A stretch of DNA of 64,000 nt from DATFBY01 sp035253585. GTDB taxonomy: Bacteria > Gemmatimonadota > Gemmatimonadetes > Gemmatimonadales > Gemmatimonadaceae. Positions 26,517-34,655 of the stretch are shown here, in pieces. Numbering within the stretch: position 1 is the first letter of the stretch; the number at the start of each line of letters is the position of its first letter. The stretch spans positions 10,585 to 74,584 of the forward strand of contig DATFBY010000094.1 of the NCBI GenBank assembly GCA_035253585.1, given 5' to 3'. A program made the translations under genes and the position numbers. The notes below the pieces were generated by a model. It ran no database searches. It was not told where the DNA came from and saw only the letters and a program-made list of their open reading frames with translations.

Positions 26517-27298
26517 CGCATCCGTCTCAGCTCGAGTCCGCCACTCCGCGCATGCGCTCGGCGGCGATCGAAGCCAGAGGGCTCACCGGACCGGCGAGCA
26601 ACCCGGGGATCTTCGACATCACCTTCGCCGCGCCGCGCCTGCGCACGAGCTGCATCCTGGGCGGCATCCATTCGGGGAAGACGCTGCTCATGCGTCACCT
26701 GGTCGGCCTGGAGCAAGCCGCGCAAGGCGAGCTCGTCGTCGACGGCGAAGATTACGACCCGTGCGGTGAGCCCGAGGTCGTCGTTCGGCGCATGCGGACG
26801 AGAATGGGCGTCGTCTTCCAGGGCGCGGCACTGATCAGTCGACTGACGGTCCTGGAGAACGTGGAGCTCCCACTGCTCGAGCATACCAGTGCCACGCCGG
26901 AAGAGGCGCGAGAGGCGGCGCACCAGCTACTGGTGGAAGTCGGCATGACGCTGAGCGAGGATACGACCCCGGACCGCTTGGATCGGGCCGCGCAGCGTCG
27001 GGTTGCACTCGCGCGTGCCCTTGCGCTTCGTCCGCCAGTCCTCCTGCTGGACGAGCCCACGCACGATCTCGATCCGGGGGCGGCGGCCGAGCTCGACGAC
27101 ACGCTGGCCGCTCTCCAAAGCGCGCGCGGGTTCGCTGTCGTCATCTTCTCGCACGAGGTGCGGTACGCCTTCGGGCGAGCGTCGCAGATCTACGTCATGG
27201 CCAACGGTACCATCATCGACAGCGGCAATCCCGAGACGCTGCAGCGCAGCGAGCACGAAGTCGTTAGGCGGCTGCTCGACCGCCGAGGTTTCGCGTGA
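26513..27298 (+). CDS. mlaF: MlaF-like ABC ATPase with an aberrant signature motif
   Basis: ATPase partner of the MlaE-type permease, 261 residues from GTG 26513. Walker A is GGIHSGKT near residues 50-57, the Q-loop is MGVVFQGAALISRL, Walker B is PVLLLDEPTHDLDP, and the H-loop is SHE. The ABC signature expected as LSGGMRKRVALARAL reads LDRAAQRRVALARAL. The Ser-Gly-Gly that contacts ATP across the dimer is missing while the flanking helix is kept. Either activity is altered or a substitute mechanism exists. Overlaps mlaE and mlaD by 4 bp each. Confidence 0.85.
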   Translation: MTHPSQLESATPRMRSAAIEARGLTGPASNPGIFDITFAAPRLRTSCILGGIHSGKTLLMRHLVGLEQAAQGELVVDGEDYDPCGEPEVVVRRMRTRMGVVFQGAALISRLTVLENVELPLLEHTSATPEEAREAAHQLLVEVGMTLSEDTTPDRLDRAAQRRVALARALALRPPVLLLDEPTHDLDPGAAAELDDTLAALQSARGFAVVIFSHEVRYAFGRASQIYVMANGTIIDSGNPETLQRSEHEVVRRLLDRRGFA

Positions 27299-28200
27299 GA
27301 GGGAACGGCGACTCGCGTCTGGGCATGCTCGCCTTTTTGGGCGGCGCCGCACTCGTGCTGGCGACGTTGGTGGCGCTCGCCCGCTACCCATCGCTCTTTC
27401 GACGCGGCCAGGAGTATCGCGCGATCTTCGGCTCGGTCACTGGCATCAGCCTCGGCGACGAAGTGCGCTACGGCGGCCTGCTCGTCGGGTCGATCACCGC
27501 ATTGGAGCTCGCGCCTAACGATCCTTCGCGCATCGAGGTGCGCTTTCGCGTCAGGCGTGACACGCCGATGCACGCCGACATGAAGGCGACGATAACCCAG
27601 GTGGGACTCCTCGGACAGCCGTTCCTGAACCTCACTCCTGGCACCGCGGCCGCACCGCGCCTGCAGCCGGGAGACATCGTGCCGAGTCAGGACAACTTGG
27701 GCTTCCAGGACGCCATGAGTCGACTCGCGCTCTTTCTGGATCGCGCCGATACGCTGCTGCAGGGCGCGGAGCGCATCGTAGGGACGTCATCGTGGGAGCG
27801 TCTCGATCGGACCCTCGCTCGATTCGACACCCTCATCTCGAACGCGTCGCGCGGCTCCGATCGCGTGTTCACCGATCTCGAGGTGGCGAGCCGCCGGCTC
27901 ATCGAGGTGCTCGACCGAACGGAGGTCGTGATACAAGGGATCGACACCACCGTCCGCCAGGCCCGCCCGGATCTTGCTAGTACACAACGTGAGGCGCTTG
28001 CCACGCTGCGCGACATGCGCGCCCTCACCTCCAGCTTGCGCGACGCGATCGAACGAGGTGATCGTGTGGAGGAAATCATTCGGAACATGAGTGTGGCCAG
28101 CGAGAACATGGCGCGGTTGACGGAGCGCCTGGAGCGCGATCCGTCGACCCTCTTGCGTCGACGCGAAGCACCGTCGAAACCGGCGGGGCCACGTCCGTGA
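27295..28200 (+). CDS. mlaD: MlaD/MCE-domain protein
   Basis: A 301-residue protein with one N-terminal membrane helix (LAFLGGAALVLATLVALA). One MCE domain follows (FGSVTGISLGDEVRYGGLLVG, then the MKATITQVGLLGQPFLNLTPG strand). The C-terminal half is helical (residues 140-285) with many Leu and Arg, probably coiled coil. MCE proteins form hexameric rings or tubes that carry lipid across the periplasm. The long helical tail is more like PqiB-type extension than the short MlaD tail. Third gene of the operon. Confidence 0.88.
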   Translation: MRGNGDSRLGMLAFLGGAALVLATLVALARYPSLFRRGQEYRAIFGSVTGISLGDEVRYGGLLVGSITALELAPNDPSRIEVRFRVRRDTPMHADMKATITQVGLLGQPFLNLTPGTAAAPRLQPGDIVPSQDNLGFQDAMSRLALFLDRADTLLQGAERIVGTSSWERLDRTLARFDTLISNASRGSDRVFTDLEVASRRLIEVLDRTEVVIQGIDTTVRQARPDLASTQREALATLRDMRALTSSLRDAIERGDRVEEIIRNMSVASENMARLTERLERDPSTLLRRREAPSKPAGPRP

Positions 28201-28847
28201 CGCGCACGCTCGCGGTCGCCGTCGCACTCCTCGCGATCACACTCAGCGGCTGCTTCGGCGGCACAGTACCCGCGACGGAGCTCTATCGGCTCGATTTAAG
28301 CGCGGGCCTCGACTCGGCGGCGCGCAACGGAGCGCACGCACTCATTCCCGGAACGATCGCCATCGCCCGCTACGCCACGCCCGGCGTCTATGGAGGACGT
28401 GGTGTGGTCTACCGCGTCGAAGAGACCGAGTACGGCGTATACCCGAACCGCGAATGGGCGATTCCGCTCGGGGAGATGCTCGCCACGCTCACCGAGGATG
28501 TATTGACGCGCGATGCCCTCAGCACCGGCGCGGCGGTATACAATCCGCCCTCACGTCGTACCTTCACCTACCTGTGGCGGGGAACGGTGTCGCAGTTCGA
28601 GGAAGTGGTGCGCGGAAAAGAGGTCTCGGCCGCGGTAGAGCTCGAAGTGCGCATCGTCCGGATCGCCGACGATTCCGTCATGTGGACGGGGACGCAGCGC
28701 CGCGAGCGTGTCGTCCCGAAGCCGTCGATGCCTGCGATCGTAGAGACGCTATCCTCCCTTTCCGGCGAGGTCGTGGCGTCGCTCGTGCAGGAAGCCAGAT
28801 TGGCAGCGCCCCGCATCGCTGCCGACTCCGCGGCAGCGCGACCGTAG
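28197..28847 (+). CDS. ABC-type transport auxiliary lipoprotein (PqiC-like)
   Basis: A 216-residue lipoprotein with lipobox LSGC at residues 16-19. The mature sequence fits the ABC-transport auxiliary component family (DUF330/PqiC): a TELYRLDLS start, IAIARYATPGVYGGRGVVYR, and a late amphipathic helix. It overlaps mlaD by 4 bp. It probably anchors the MCE complex at the outer membrane. The family match is by pattern and by position, since such lipoproteins commonly end MCE operons. Confidence 0.72.
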   Translation: MTRTLAVAVALLAITLSGCFGGTVPATELYRLDLSAGLDSAARNGAHALIPGTIAIARYATPGVYGGRGVVYRVEETEYGVYPNREWAIPLGEMLATLTEDVLTRDALSTGAAVYNPPSRRTFTYLWRGTVSQFEEVVRGKEVSAAVELEVRIVRIADDSVMWTGTQRRERVVPKPSMPAIVETLSSLSGEVVASLVQEARLAAPRIAADSAAARP

Positions 28848-28893
28848 CCGCGAGGCGGCCATTCGCGCCAATGTGGCGCAATGGACAGGCACT

Positions 28894-28922
28894 GTTGTTG
28901 CTACCCTCATTGCCGCAACAAC
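28894..28922. promoter_or_regulatory. Inverted repeat upstream of clpB
   Basis: GTTGTTGC (28894-28901) and GCAACAAC (28915-28922) form a perfect 8-bp inverted repeat with a 13-bp spacer, 45 bp before the clpB ATG. It does not match CIRCE (TTAGCACTC-N9-GAGTGCTAA) or the HspR repeat. No T-run follows, so it is a better operator candidate than terminator. Confidence 0.5.
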
Positions 28923-28967
28923 TTACGCTATCGCAGCTCAAGCAAAATATGAGGTTGAATCGGGCTT

Positions 28968-31619
28968 ATGATCAACCCTGATCGGCTCACAGTAAAAGCC
29001 GCCGAGGCGCTTCAGGAAGCACTTCAGATCGCCCGGCGAAATGGCAATCCGCTCGTCTACGATGGGCATCTGCTCGCCGCGCTCCTCGGCCAAGACGAAG
29101 GGATCGTCGCGCCCATCATGCGAAAGCTGGGCGTGAACGTGGCGGACCTTCGCGCGCGGAACGAGCGCGAGATCGCGCGCTACGCGAAGCAGAGCGACGC
29201 GCAGCCGACGTTGTCGCGCGAGCTGAACCAGGTGCTCGACCGCGCCGAGAAGGACGCGAAAGAGCTGGGCGACGAGTTCGTCTCGACCGAGCACATGCTG
29301 CTGGCGCTTTCCGATGTCAAAGGCACCACGTCGCGTGAGCTCCTCCAGGGAGTGGGTGCGAGTCAGGCCACGCTACGCGAGGCGCTCGAGGCCGTCAGAG
29401 GGTCGCACCGCGTCACCGATCAGAACCCTGAGAATCAGTACCAGGCGCTCCAGCGGTTCACCCGCGATCTCACCGAGATGGCGCGGAAGGGGAAGCTCGA
29501 TCCCGTCATTGGCCGCGACGAGGAGATCCGTCGCGTCATCCAGGTGCTTTCGCGTCGCACGAAGAACAATCCGGTGCTGATCGGTGAGCCGGGCGTCGGC
29601 AAGACCGCGATCGTCGAAGGACTCGCGCAGCGCATCATCAATGGCGATGTCCCCGAAGGACTGAAGGGGAAGAGCCTGATCGCGCTCGACCTCGGTGCGC
29701 TCATCGCCGGTGCCAAGTATCGCGGCGAGTTCGAGGAGAGACTGAAGGCGGTGCTCAAGGAGATCACCGAGAGCGAGGGGCGGTTTGTCGTCTTCATCGA
29801 CGAGCTGCACACGCTCGTCGGAGCGGGGAAGGCCGAAGGCTCCATGGACGCCGGCAACATGCTCAAGCCGATGCTGGCGCGCGGAGAGCTGCGCGTGGTC
29901 GGCGCGACGACGCTCGACGAGTATCGCAAGAACGTCGAGAAGGATGCCGCGCTGGAGCGGCGCTTTCAGCCGGTCTATGTGGGTGAGCCAAGCGTGGAAG
30001 ACACCATCGCCATCCTTCGCGGTCTGAAGGAGCGCTACGAGACGCACCACGGCGTGCGCATCACCGACTCGGCGATCGTCGGCGCGGCCACGCTCTCGCA
30101 CCGCTACATCACCGATCGCTTCCTGCCCGACAAGGCAATCGATCTCATCGATGAAGCGGCGTCCCGCCTGCGCATCGAGATCGACTCGTTGCCGCAGGAG
30201 ATCGACGAAGTGGAGCGGCGCATCATCCAGCTCGAGATCGAGCGGCAGGCGCTACAGAAGGAGAAGGATCCGGCGTCGCGCGAGCGGCTGGCGGAGCTGG
30301 AGCGCGAGCTGGCGGAGCTACGGGAGCGCGCGGACGGAATGAAGGCGCAGTGGCAGGCGGAGAAGGACGCGCTTCAGAAAGTCAGCCAGCTCAAGCAGGA
30401 GCTCGAGCAATCCAAGATCGAAGCGGAGCAAGCGTCGCGCGGCGGCGATCTCGGCCGCGCGGCGGAGATCACCTATGGGAAGATCCCCGATCTGCAGAGG
30501 CGGCTGGCGGACGCTGAAGCGGCGCTGGCTCGGAACGACGGCCGTCGATTCCTGAAGGAAGAAGTAGATGCCGACGACGTGGCGGAGATCGTCGCGCGCT
30601 GGACGGGCATTCCGGTATCGCGGATGATGGAGAGCGAGCGCGAGCGCCTAACGAAGCTGGAAGAGCACCTGGCGGAGCGCGTAGTCGGTCAGGAGGAAGC
30701 GATCCGCGCCGTGTCCGATGCGGTGCGCCGTTCGCGTGCTGGATTGCAGGATCCGAATCGCCCGATCGGCTCGTTCATCTTCCTCGGTCCGACAGGCGTA
30801 GGGAAGACGGAAACGGCGCGCGCGCTGGCCGAGTTTCTGTTCGACACCGAGCAGGCGATGGTGCGGATCGACATGTCGGAGTACATGGAGCGCCATGCCG
30901 TCGCGCGGCTGATCGGCGCACCGCCGGGGTACGTCGGTTACGAAGAAGGTGGTCAGCTCACCGAGGCGGTGCGCCGTCGCCCCTATTCGGTGATTCTGTT
31001 CGATGAGATCGAGAAGGCGCATCAGGATGTGTTCAACATTCTGCTCCAGATTCTCGACGACGGACGCTTGACCGATTCCCAGGGGCGCACGGTGGACTTC
31101 CGGAACACCGTCATCATCATGACGTCGAACATCGGCAGCAACTACATCCTCGAGCTCGGCACGGAAAACTGGGAGGCGGTGGACCGGCAGGTGATGGGCG
31201 CGCTTCGGCAGCACTTCAAGCCGGAGTTCTTGAACCGCGTCGACGACATCGTGCTCTTCAAGCCGCTCACGATGGAACAGATTGGCCGGATCATCGAGCT
31301 CCAGCTCGCTCGGCTCCGAAGCATGCTGACCGATCGCAAGATCACGCTCGAGGTGTCGCCGGAGGCGAAGCGTGCGTTGGCCGAGGAAGCGTACGATCCC
31401 GTCTACGGAGCGCGTCCGCTGAAGCGAGCGATTCAGCGTCGCATTCAGAATCCGTTGGCGGTGGCGCTGCTCGAGGGCCGGTTTTCGGAGGGCGATCACG
31501 TCCTCGTCGTCCCGGGCACTGACGGGTTCCGCTTCGAGCGGGTGGAGGAGCCGGTGGAGGTTGGCGCGGGCGCTAACGGCGCCTCGAGCAGATCGGCTGG
31601 CAGGTCGCGCGGTCGTTAG
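28968..31619 (+). CDS. clpB: Chaperone ClpB (Hsp100 disaggregase)
   Basis: Hexameric AAA+ disaggregase that works with DnaK. In order: an N-terminal repeat domain, the first P-loop GEPGVGKT near residue 206 with Walker B VVFIDELH, and the coiled-coil middle domain around residues 400-530 (rich in Glu, Arg and Leu). The second P-loop GPTGVGKTETARALAEFLF is near 606, with Walker B ILFDEIEKA. Length is 883 residues, normal for ClpB rather than ClpA/C because of the long middle domain. ATG 28968 begins MINPDRLTVKA. The C-terminus adds a Gly/Ser/Arg tail. Confidence 0.97.
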   Translation: MINPDRLTVKAAEALQEALQIARRNGNPLVYDGHLLAALLGQDEGIVAPIMRKLGVNVADLRARNEREIARYAKQSDAQPTLSRELNQVLDRAEKDAKELGDEFVSTEHMLLALSDVKGTTSRELLQGVGASQATLREALEAVRGSHRVTDQNPENQYQALQRFTRDLTEMARKGKLDPVIGRDEEIRRVIQVLSRRTKNNPVLIGEPGVGKTAIVEGLAQRIINGDVPEGLKGKSLIALDLGALIAGAKYRGEFEERLKAVLKEITESEGRFVVFIDELHTLVGAGKAEGSMDAGNMLKPMLARGELRVVGATTLDEYRKNVEKDAALERRFQPVYVGEPSVEDTIAILRGLKERYETHHGVRITDSAIVGAATLSHRYITDRFLPDKAIDLIDEAASRLRIEIDSLPQEIDEVERRIIQLEIERQALQKEKDPASRERLAELERELAELRERADGMKAQWQAEKDALQKVSQLKQELEQSKIEAEQASRGGDLGRAAEITYGKIPDLQRRLADAEAALARNDGRRFLKEEVDADDVAEIVARWTGIPVSRMMESERERLTKLEEHLAERVVGQEEAIRAVSDAVRRSRAGLQDPNRPIGSFIFLGPTGVGKTETARALAEFLFDTEQAMVRIDMSEYMERHAVARLIGAPPGYVGYEEGGQLTEAVRRRPYSVILFDEIEKAHQDVFNILLQILDDGRLTDSQGRTVDFRNTVIIMTSNIGSNYILELGTENWEAVDRQVMGALRQHFKPEFLNRVDDIVLFKPLTMEQIGRIIELQLARLRSMLTDRKITLEVSPEAKRALAEEAYDPVYGARPLKRAIQRRIQNPLAVALLEGRFSEGDHVLVVPGTDGFRFERVEEPVEVGAGANGASSRSAGRSRGR

Positions 31620-32117
31620 GTGACGCCCGCTCACCTGCCTGACGACGTGCACTTCATGCGCGAAGCGCTCACCGAGGCTGAAGGAGCGCTGGCGGCGGAT
31701 GAGGTGCCCGTCGGTGCCGTGGTCGTCCGAGCTGGCGAGGTGATCGCGCGCGGTGCCAATCGGACAGTCCGCGATCAGGACGCGACGACGCACGCCGAGC
31801 TGGTGGCAATGCGCGCGGCGTCGGCGGCGCTGCGGCAGTGGCGCCTCGAGGGATGCACGTTGTACGTGACGCTCGAACCGTGCGCGATGTGCGCCGGCGC
31901 CATCGTGCTGGCGCGTGTGTCGCGCGTGGTGTTCGGTGCGTGGGATGACAGAGCGGGGATGGCGGGGTCGGTGGGCGATCTATTGCGTCATCCGCGGCTC
32001 AATCACCGCCCCGAGGTAATCGGCGGGGTGCTGGATGGCGAGAGTGCGCTGTTGCTGCGGCGGTTCTTTCTCGAGCGGCGCGTGGAAAGCGTTGACTTGC
32101 CACCCGTTGCGGGGTGA
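31620..32117 (+). CDS. tadA: tRNA adenosine(34) deaminase
   Basis: Converts the wobble adenosine of tRNA-Arg(ACG) to inosine. The 165-residue sequence has the zinc deaminase motifs THAELVAMR (catalytic Glu) and LEPCAMCAGAIV, plus the family segment VFGAWDDRAGMAGS. The GTG start at 31620 follows the clpB TAG directly. The RibD deaminase earlier in the window is a relative, but this protein has no reductase domain. Next on the strand are two tRNA-Ser genes. Confidence 0.92.
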   Translation: MTPAHLPDDVHFMREALTEAEGALAADEVPVGAVVVRAGEVIARGANRTVRDQDATTHAELVAMRAASAALRQWRLEGCTLYVTLEPCAMCAGAIVLARVSRVVFGAWDDRAGMAGSVGDLLRHPRLNHRPEVIGGVLDGESALLLRRFFLERRVESVDLPPVAG

Positions 32118-32136
32118 AATTTAAAGGCTGCCCACG

Positions 32137-32156
32137 GAATCACAGATTTGTGATTC
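32137..32156. repeat. Short inverted repeat after tadA
   Basis: GAATCACA (32137-32144), a 4-nt loop GATT, then TGTGATTC (32149-32156): a perfect 8-bp stem, 20 bp after the tadA stop. No T-run follows at once, although TTTTTT occurs 20 bp further on (32175-32180). It may be a weak terminator or an operator-like site. Confidence 0.5.
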
Positions 32157-32172
32157 ATCGCGGATATGTGAT
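32156..32172 (+). repeat. 17-bp direct repeat, copy 1
   Basis: CATCGCGGATATGTGAT, repeated exactly at 32379-32395. Copy 1 lies 45 bp before the first tRNA-Ser, and copy 2 lies 10 bp before the second. The different spacing argues against a shared promoter element. It may mark a duplication of the tRNA unit. Confidence 0.8.
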
Positions 32173-32217
32173 CGTTTTTTGTCGTCTGCCCGTGGTGAGA
32201 TCGCAGGAGAGATCGCA

Positions 32218-32307
32218 GGACAGGTGGCCGAGTGGCTGAAGGCACCGGTCTCGAAAACCGGCATACCGGTGAACCCGGTATCGTGGGTTCAAATCCCACC
32301 CTGTCCG
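32218..32307 (+). tRNA. tRNA-Ser (anticodon CGA)
   Basis: A 90-nt tRNA with acceptor stem GGACAGG/CCTGTCC and discriminator G. Its anticodon loop CTCGAAA lies in a GCCGGT-type stem, the long variable arm is typical of class II tRNAs (Ser/Leu/Tyr), and the T arm is GTGGGTTCAAATCCCAC. CGA reads UCG codons, common in this GC-rich genome. CCA is not encoded. Confidence 0.96.
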
Positions 32308-32334
32308 TCATGGAGTGTGTGAGGTGATTCGATG

Positions 32335-32359
32335 AGGGCGGGCGCGTGCCCGCCCTTGT
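32335..32359 (+). terminator. Terminator after tRNA-Ser(CGA)
   Basis: A perfect 9-bp stem AGGGCGGGC/GCCCGCCCT (32335-32343 with 32348-32356) and a GCGT loop, followed by TGT. It lies 28 bp after the tRNA end and separates the two tRNA transcription units. Confidence 0.7.
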
Positions 32360-32378
32360 CGTGTCGAGCGGTGAAATC

Positions 32379-32395
32379 CATCGCGGATATGTGAT
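32379..32395 (+). repeat. 17-bp direct repeat, copy 2
   Basis: Identical to 32156-32172 (CATCGCGGATATGTGAT). It sits immediately before tRNA-Ser(GGA), in a span that also holds whatever promoter drives that tRNA. Confidence 0.8.
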
Positions 32396-32405
32396 TGTTG
32401 GTTGT

Positions 32406-32492
32406 GGATGGGTGGCCGAGTGGTTTAAGGCGCACGCCTGGAAAGCGTGTGGGCCCGAAAGGGTCTCGCGGGTTCGAATCCCGCCCCATCCG
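32406..32492 (+). tRNA. tRNA-Ser (anticodon GGA)
   Basis: An 87-nt class II tRNA with acceptor stem GGATGGG/CCCATCC and discriminator G. The anticodon loop is CTGGAAA, the variable arm is long, and the T arm is GCGGGTTCGAATCCCGC. It reads UCC and UCU. The following 150 bp to the next gene contain only a weak GC hairpin-like element ending in GCGCTTTT near 32540 and one GTTAGGC word. Confidence 0.96.
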
Positions 32493-32642
32493 TAGCGGGT
32501 AACCGTGTTAGGCGCCGCACCGCAATATCAGGTGAGGCGCTTTTCCATCGAGTGGCACGATAAGGCCCGGCTCGCAGACGGAGGTTGACAAGGTGTCGAA
32601 CATCGCCAGCATTGGTGGACGCGCACCAGCCCGGAGGCATGG

Positions 32643-34586
32643 ATGTTAGCGCCCACACTGCAGGCGTTGGTACTCGCTCTTACTCCACTCCTCCAGGACG
32701 CGATCATCGCTCCGCCGCCGCGGCGACCGCTGCCGCGACCCGTCTCGAATGCGCCGTTGGCTGCGATCAACCAGAACCGCATTCCGGCGGGAAAACTCCA
32801 GCGCGACACGCTGACGCTCGCGCTCGACATCCTCGAGGCTGCCTGGCAGCCCGAAGGACCGTCCGATCCAGTAGTCCGTGTCTTGGCGTTCGCCGAACCT
32901 GGCAAGGCACCGCAGGTGCCCGGGCCGCTCCTACGCGCACGCCAGGGCACGATCGTTCGGCTCACCCTGCGCAATCGCGCCGATTCCGCAGTGACCGTGA
33001 GCGGTTTCCGCCAGTCGCTCGCCGCAAGCGATGATACCCTGCGCCTTGCCGCCGGCGCTACGCGCGAGCTCACCTTTCGACTCGATTCCGTCGGGTCGTT
33101 CTTTTATTGGGGTGTGCTGAAGGGCCTCAGTCATTGGCGGGAGCGCGACTGGCTCGACTCGCAGCTCACCGGCGCATTGATCGTGGATCCTCGGAGTATG
33201 CCAGCCGGCCGTGCGCGCGATCAGATCTGGCTGGTGACCGAATGGTTTCACCCCTATCCCGACCGTCCCTTCGAGAGCGCGCTCGTATTCAACGGCAGGG
33301 CGTGGCCATACAATGAGCGCCTGACGCTGCCGCAAGGCGACTCAGTGCATTGGCGCGTCATCAACGCGGCGGCCATCGAGCACCCGATGCACCTTCACGG
33401 GTTCTACTTCCGCGTCACACGTCGCGGGGGAGACCGTGCGGACACCGCCATCGCGCCCGAGCGCCAGCCGTTGCAGAACATGCAGGTCATGCAGCAGGGC
33501 GGCACCATGTCCATCTCGTGGGTTCCCACTACTCCCGGAAACTGGGTCTTCCACTGCCACTTCGCCTCCCACGTGGGCGATCACGTCTCGCTTCACGGCT
33601 CACCCGACGCCCACGTCGTGCCCGCGACGCACGGCGGCCATCCGCCTGGAGTCGAGCACGCAGGCCATCAGATGAGAGGGCTCGTGATCGGACTGCACGT
33701 GACGCCTGCGCCGGGGTACCGCGAGTCGCAGCCGACGCGGAGACGAACGATTCGTCTGCTCGCGCAGAAGCGCGGCCGCGCGTTGATTGGCGGTCAGACT
33801 GCCTACGGCTTCTTCCTCCAATCCGGTGACTCGGCACCCCCGCGCGACACTCTCCGAATTCCGGGACCTGTCCTCGAGCTCCGGCGCAACGAGCCCGTGC
33901 GGCTCGTCGTGCGAAACAACATGGACGAGCCCACCGGTGTCCATTGGCACGGACTGGAGATCGAGAGTTATCCGGATGGCGTTCCGGGCTTCAGCGGGCT
34001 CGGCTCCCGCATCATGCCGCCGATCGCGCCGGCGGATTCGTTCGTGGCCGAGTTTACGCCGCCACGCAGCGGTACTTTTCCCTACCATTCGCATCTGCAT
34101 GAGCTCCGCCAGATTGGATCGGGGATGTATGGCGCGATCATCGTGAGCGACGCACCGCGCGACACGCTGCGAGATCACGTGATCGTCGCGGGTGGCGGTG
34201 GGCTTCCAGTGTTCGAAAAGGACGGGCCCTCGTTCCTCCTAGTGAACGGTCGCACGCGTCCGCGTGCGATTTACATGACCGAGGGTGATACCAACCGACT
34301 GCGGATCGTGAGCATTCATGCTGACGCAATCCTGCGCTTTCGTCTCGGTGACGATACGACCGTGGCGACCTGGGCTCCGATCGCAAGAGATGGGGCGGAT
34401 CTCCCCGCCACCATGCGAGACGCCCGCAGCGCGCTCATCGAGATGGGTCCGGGAGAGACCGCGGACTTCAACTTCGTGCCGAAGCGCGCCGGTACGATGA
34501 AGCTCGAAGTATGGATGTGGCCGAGCGGATCGCGCGTGGAGCTTCCGATCGTCATTCGCTCGCGGAAGCCAGTCTCCGGTGGTTAG
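32643..34586 (+). CDS. Multicopper oxidase with unusual order of copper-binding domains
   Basis: A 647-residue exported protein; GGAGG lies about 5 bp before ATG 32643, and a signal-like N-terminus follows. There appear to be four cupredoxin-like parts. The first half ends with the ligand set normally found at the C-terminus: HPMHLHG near residue 247 and HCHFASHVGDH near 304 (type 1 Cys included). The second half carries the set normally found at the N-terminus: VHWHGLE near 434 and FPYHSHLHE near 482. The very N-terminal domain has the same strand pattern but no histidines, and the last domain also lacks ligands. Substrate unknown; metal or phenol oxidation is possible. No accessory gene adjoins. 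Confidence 0.85.
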   Translation: MLAPTLQALVLALTPLLQDAIIAPPPRRPLPRPVSNAPLAAINQNRIPAGKLQRDTLTLALDILEAAWQPEGPSDPVVRVLAFAEPGKAPQVPGPLLRARQGTIVRLTLRNRADSAVTVSGFRQSLAASDDTLRLAAGATRELTFRLDSVGSFFYWGVLKGLSHWRERDWLDSQLTGALIVDPRSMPAGRARDQIWLVTEWFHPYPDRPFESALVFNGRAWPYNERLTLPQGDSVHWRVINAAAIEHPMHLHGFYFRVTRRGGDRADTAIAPERQPLQNMQVMQQGGTMSISWVPTTPGNWVFHCHFASHVGDHVSLHGSPDAHVVPATHGGHPPGVEHAGHQMRGLVIGLHVTPAPGYRESQPTRRRTIRLLAQKRGRALIGGQTAYGFFLQSGDSAPPRDTLRIPGPVLELRRNEPVRLVVRNNMDEPTGVHWHGLEIESYPDGVPGFSGLGSRIMPPIAPADSFVAEFTPPRSGTFPYHSHLHELRQIGSGMYGAIIVSDAPRDTLRDHVIVAGGGGLPVFEKDGPSFLLVNGRTRPRAIYMTEGDTNRLRIVSIHADAILRFRLGDDTTVATWAPIARDGADLPATMRDARSALIEMGPGETADFNFVPKRAGTMKLEVWMWPSGSRVELPIVIRSRKPVSGG

Positions 34587-34655
34587 CGTCGACCGGCCGA
34601 TCCGCAAACTGCACGAGATGCGACTTGTTAGGCACCCCGTGGCTGGCGAGCAAGT

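Noticed and set aside
28894..28922. CIRCE element before clpB
   Set aside because: The inverted repeat here does not match the CIRCE consensus in arms or spacer length.
30648..31793. 381-codon open frame on the minus strand
   Set aside because: Opposite the C-terminal half of clpB and start of tadA; no recognisable domain.
32003..32489. Minus-strand frames reading GFEPTIPGS and GRDSNPRDPFGP
   Set aside because: They are translations of the antisense of tRNA-Ser genes, a well-known false gene call.
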